A stretch of 64,000 nucleotides of DNA from Bradyrhizobium sp. AZCC 1693 (lineage in GTDB: Bacteria > Pseudomonadota > Alphaproteobacteria > Rhizobiales > Xanthobacteraceae), in the NCBI RefSeq assembly GCF_036924745.1, contig NZ_JAZHSD010000001.1, positions 7,129,001 through 7,193,000 of the forward strand, in the 5' to 3' direction. This document shows positions 61,869-64,000 of this stretch, in pieces. Within the stretch, counting starts at the first letter, position 1. Every line of letters starts with the position of its first letter. The translations under genes and the position numbers were made by a program. The notes beneath the pieces are model-generated. The model searched no databases. It was not told the DNA's origin and was given only the letters and a program-made list of their open reading frames with translations.

Positions 61869-63161
61869 ATGCCGGAGATGACTGCCAAGCCGCAATTGCC
61901 GGAGCGAACGCCGCGTGCAAAGGCCGAACCGACTGCGCTGGACGGTCTGCTGGTCGTGGACTTCACCCGGGTCGTGGCCGGCCCGGCCTGCACGCAAACG
62001 CTGGCCGATTTCGGCGCCGAAGTGATCAAGATCGAAAACCCTGATGGGGGTGACGATACCCGCCATTATGAACACGCGGAAATCGGCGGCGAGAGCGCAG
62101 CCTTTCTCAGCCTCAATCGCAACAAGCGCGGCATCACGCTCGATTTCAACAATCCGGCGGCACTCGAAGTCGCGCGCGAACTGATCGCTAAGGCGGATGT
62201 CGTCGTGGAGAATTTCTCCGGCGGCGTGATGAAGAAATTCGGTCTCGACTATGCCTCCGTCGCGCCGACCAATCCGAAGCTGATCTACTGCTCGATCTCG
62301 GCCTATGGCCGCAAGGGCGAGTTTGCCTTGCGTCCGGGGTTTGATCCGATCACGCAGGCCGAAAGCGGCTTCATGTCGCTGAACGGGTTTCCGGATGGGG
62401 AGCCGGTGCGGACCGGTCCGCCGATCGTCGACATGGCGACGGGCATGTCGGCATGCAATGCGATCCTGCTGGCGCTGATCGCCCGCGACCGGCTCGGCCG
62501 CGGCCAGCAAGTCGAGGTGGCGCTGATCGACACCGCGGTGTCGATGACCGGTTTCTATGGCATGGCCTATCTGATCAGCGGGGCGAACCCGGGCCGCTTC
62601 GGAAATTCGCCGAACGGCTCGCCCACCGTCGGTGTCTATCAGGCATCCGATGGGCCTCTTTACATGGCCTGCGCCAACGACCGCCTGTATCGCCGGCTGG
62701 TGGTGGACGTGCTCGATCGGCCGGACCTCGTCACCGATCCCGAGTTCGCCCACAGGAAAAACCGGACCGCCAACAAGGAAAAGCTGCGCGCCATCATCGC
62801 CGGTATCTTTGCCAGCGACAGCCTTGAGCATTGGATGGCGAAGATGAAGAAGGCCAACATACCGGTTGGCTATCTGCGCACCGTCGAGGAAGGCTTCAAC
62901 GCGCCGGAAGTGCGCGACCGCCATCGTCTCAGCCGGATTCCGCATCCGACCGCAGGCGCCGTCCCGAATATTGAAACGCCGCTGCACATGAGCTTGACGC
63001 CAACCGTCGATCCCGTGGCGGCGCCGCTGCTCGGCGAGCACACCAGGGAAGTGCTCCGAAAGACCCTCGGCTACGATGAGCGACGTATCGCGGCTCTGGC
63101 CGAGGCCGGGGCTTTCGGGAAGGGCGGGCAATACGGCCTGAACGGCGCTGATCTGGTTTGA
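61869..63161 (+). CDS. CaiB/BaiF (family III) CoA-transferase
   Basis: A 430-residue CoA-transferase. Typical entry LDGLLVVDFTRVVAGPACTQTLADFGAEVIKIENPDGGDDTRHY, middle FSGGVMKKFGLDYASVAPTNPKLIYCSISAYG, and the catalytic aspartate in PPIVDMATGMSACNAIL (Asp188). The C-terminus TPTVDPVAAPLLGEHTREVLRKTLGYDERRI is that of formyl-CoA:oxalate/succinyl-CoA-type transferases. ATG 61869 follows AAGAGGAA closely; ATG 61878 is also possible. It transfers CoA between acyl groups, but the substrate is unknown. Followed by an alpha-hydroxyacid oxidase gene 115 bases later. Confidence 0.9.
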   Translation: MPEMTAKPQLPERTPRAKAEPTALDGLLVVDFTRVVAGPACTQTLADFGAEVIKIENPDGGDDTRHYEHAEIGGESAAFLSLNRNKRGITLDFNNPAALEVARELIAKADVVVENFSGGVMKKFGLDYASVAPTNPKLIYCSISAYGRKGEFALRPGFDPITQAESGFMSLNGFPDGEPVRTGPPIVDMATGMSACNAILLALIARDRLGRGQQVEVALIDTAVSMTGFYGMAYLISGANPGRFGNSPNGSPTVGVYQASDGPLYMACANDRLYRRLVVDVLDRPDLVTDPEFAHRKNRTANKEKLRAIIAGIFASDSLEHWMAKMKKANIPVGYLRTVEEGFNAPEVRDRHRLSRIPHPTAGAVPNIETPLHMSLTPTVDPVAAPLLGEHTREVLRKTLGYDERRIAALAEAGAFGKGGQYGLNGADLV

Positions 63162-63276
63162 AGTATCTCGCAAACGAATAACATCCCTGCATTTGCACGA
63201 CGCCTAACCCGTTTCAAAGCGGTAGCTTTTTCCGTTTGTCTGCGGCTAATGTGCCGCCAAACGGGAGAGAAACAGC

Positions 63277-64000
63277 ATGAATGAGGGGACCCCCCTTCGG
63301 CCGTCGAGGAATGTCGAACTTGGCGCCAGCGGAGAAGAATTCCAGAACCTCCACGAATTCATCCGAAAAGCCCGCTCCCGGCTCAACCAGAACGCATGGG
63401 ACTATATTGTCGGCGCCTCGGAGACGGAGACCACCATGCGCCGCAACCGCATGGCGCTCGACGAAATTGCATTCCGGCCCCGGGTGCTGCGGAACGTCGC
63501 GCAGGTCGACGCCTCCACCGAGGTATTCGGTCGCCGCTTGCGTTTGCCGGTCACGATTGCGCCGGTCGGCGCGCTCGAGATTTTCGATCCCGATTCAGGC
63601 GCCGCCGTCGCGCGGGGAGCCGGTCAGTTCGGCGCCGCCCACATGCTGAGTTCAGTGTCCGAACCGGGACTTGAGGCCACCGCCAAGGCCGCCCCCGATG
63701 CGCTGCGCATTTACCAACTCTATGTCCGCGGTGACGACGCCTTCGTCGAAGACGTTGTCAGCCGTACGATTGATAACGGCTATGCCGCGTTCTGCCTGAC
63801 GGTCGATACGGCGCATTACAGCCGGCGCGAACGCGATATCGCCAAGCGGTATGTGCGGGAAAGCCGTATCCGGGCCACCGGCGGCGACTTCCAGAAGGGG
63901 CTGGAATGGCGCACCGTGAAGCTGATCAAGGACAAGTATAAAATTCCGCTGGTGATCAAGGGTATCGCGACGGCGGAAGATGCAGCCATCGCGCTCGATC
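63277..64000 (+). CDS. FMN-dependent alpha-hydroxy-acid oxidizing protein (lactate/mandelate dehydrogenase type), cut by right edge
   Basis: Frame open from ATG 63277 (GGGAGAG upstream) to the window edge, 241 residues seen. Family blocks: LNQNAWDYIVGASETETTMRRNRMALDEIAFRPRVL (FMN-binding start), LPVTIAPVGALEIFDPDSGAAVARGAGQFGAAHMLSS, LRIYQLYVRGDDAFVEDVVSRTIDNGYAAFCLTVDTA, and the FMN-binding lysine in IPLVIKGIATAEDA. The catalytic His/Arg region lies beyond the edge. The Y-x-x-G-A segment of glycolate oxidases is DYIVGAS. It probably oxidises a 2-hydroxy acid. Confidence 0.88.
   Translation, partial: MNEGTPLRPSRNVELGASGEEFQNLHEFIRKARSRLNQNAWDYIVGASETETTMRRNRMALDEIAFRPRVLRNVAQVDASTEVFGRRLRLPVTIAPVGALEIFDPDSGAAVARGAGQFGAAHMLSSVSEPGLEATAKAAPDALRIYQLYVRGDDAFVEDVVSRTIDNGYAAFCLTVDTAHYSRRERDIAKRYVRESRIRATGGDFQKGLEWRTVKLIKDKYKIPLVIKGIATAEDAAIALD

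Overview
The window looks like chromosome from a Bradyrhizobium-like alphaproteobacterium (Rhizobiales). This rests on uniformly high GC, the kind of proteins encoded (several branched-chain-amino-acid type ABC transporters, MmgE/PrpD, CaiB/BaiF, BVMO, GcrA, OpgC, DUF4173 and MddA-like proteins) and the dense catabolic operon layout. I ran no database search, so the genus is an inference.

Layout. 1-6.1 kb: two divergent catabolic units. The minus-strand unit holds a 3-hydroxyisobutyrate-dehydrogenase-like enzyme, a frameshifted MmgE/PrpD and a LivH permease cut by the left edge. The plus-strand unit holds MmgE/PrpD, a carboxymuconolactone-decarboxylase-like protein and a metallo-beta-lactamase-fold lactonase-like enzyme. 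6.1-14 kb: a looser mosaic with a Bug-receptor remnant, cupin, VOC, zinc-ribbon, a frameshifted adenosine-specific kinase, a SAM hydrolase, a Tat-exported amidase and an Mth938-like protein. 14.1-21.4 kb: an acyl-CoA synthetase with a complete Liv-type ABC transporter (G-H-M-K-F). 21.4-22.4 kb: a gene-poor stretch. 22.4-28.1 kb: epoxide hydrolase, an SsuABC/TauABC-like importer, a GAF protein and a class II aldolase. 28.2-29.8 kb: an intact ISNCY-type insertion sequence with composite inverted repeats and a 17-bp target duplication. 29.8-31.5 kb: a GST and a 2-hydroxychromene-2-carboxylate-isomerase-like protein.

32.0-45.6 kb is a coherent acyl-CoA catabolic island. A minus-strand operon (acyl-CoA ligase, TetR regulator, SDR, Baeyer-Villiger type monooxygenase) diverges from a plus-strand operon (complete Liv-type transporter, CaiB/BaiF remnant, enoyl-CoA hydratase, MaoC hydratase, CitE-like lyase, thiolase). 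A perfect 11-bp inverted repeat between them is the obvious TetR operator. Together they suggest import, CoA activation, oxidation and beta-oxidation-like cleavage of an unidentified carboxylate or cyclic ketone.

45.6-52.3 kb: a DUF4173/two-component operon, a GH3 hydrolase and OpgC. 52.4-55 kb: a compact regulatory module with an S24 (LexA/CI-like) repressor, a 90-aa hypothetical protein, GcrA, a 56-aa ORF and another small protein. Four copies of one 19-bp dyad lie in its two promoter regions. 55-64 kb: a BamA paralogue, a frameshifted secreted protein, a winged-helix/TPR regulator, an MddA-like methyltransferase, a GFA-family protein, a CaiB/BaiF CoA-transferase and an FMN-dependent alpha-hydroxyacid oxidase cut by the right edge.

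Four otherwise intact genes each carry one extra base (mod 3), two of them at short homopolymers. Recurrent assembly indels are as likely as real gene loss. No tRNA, rRNA or CRISPR array was recognised.
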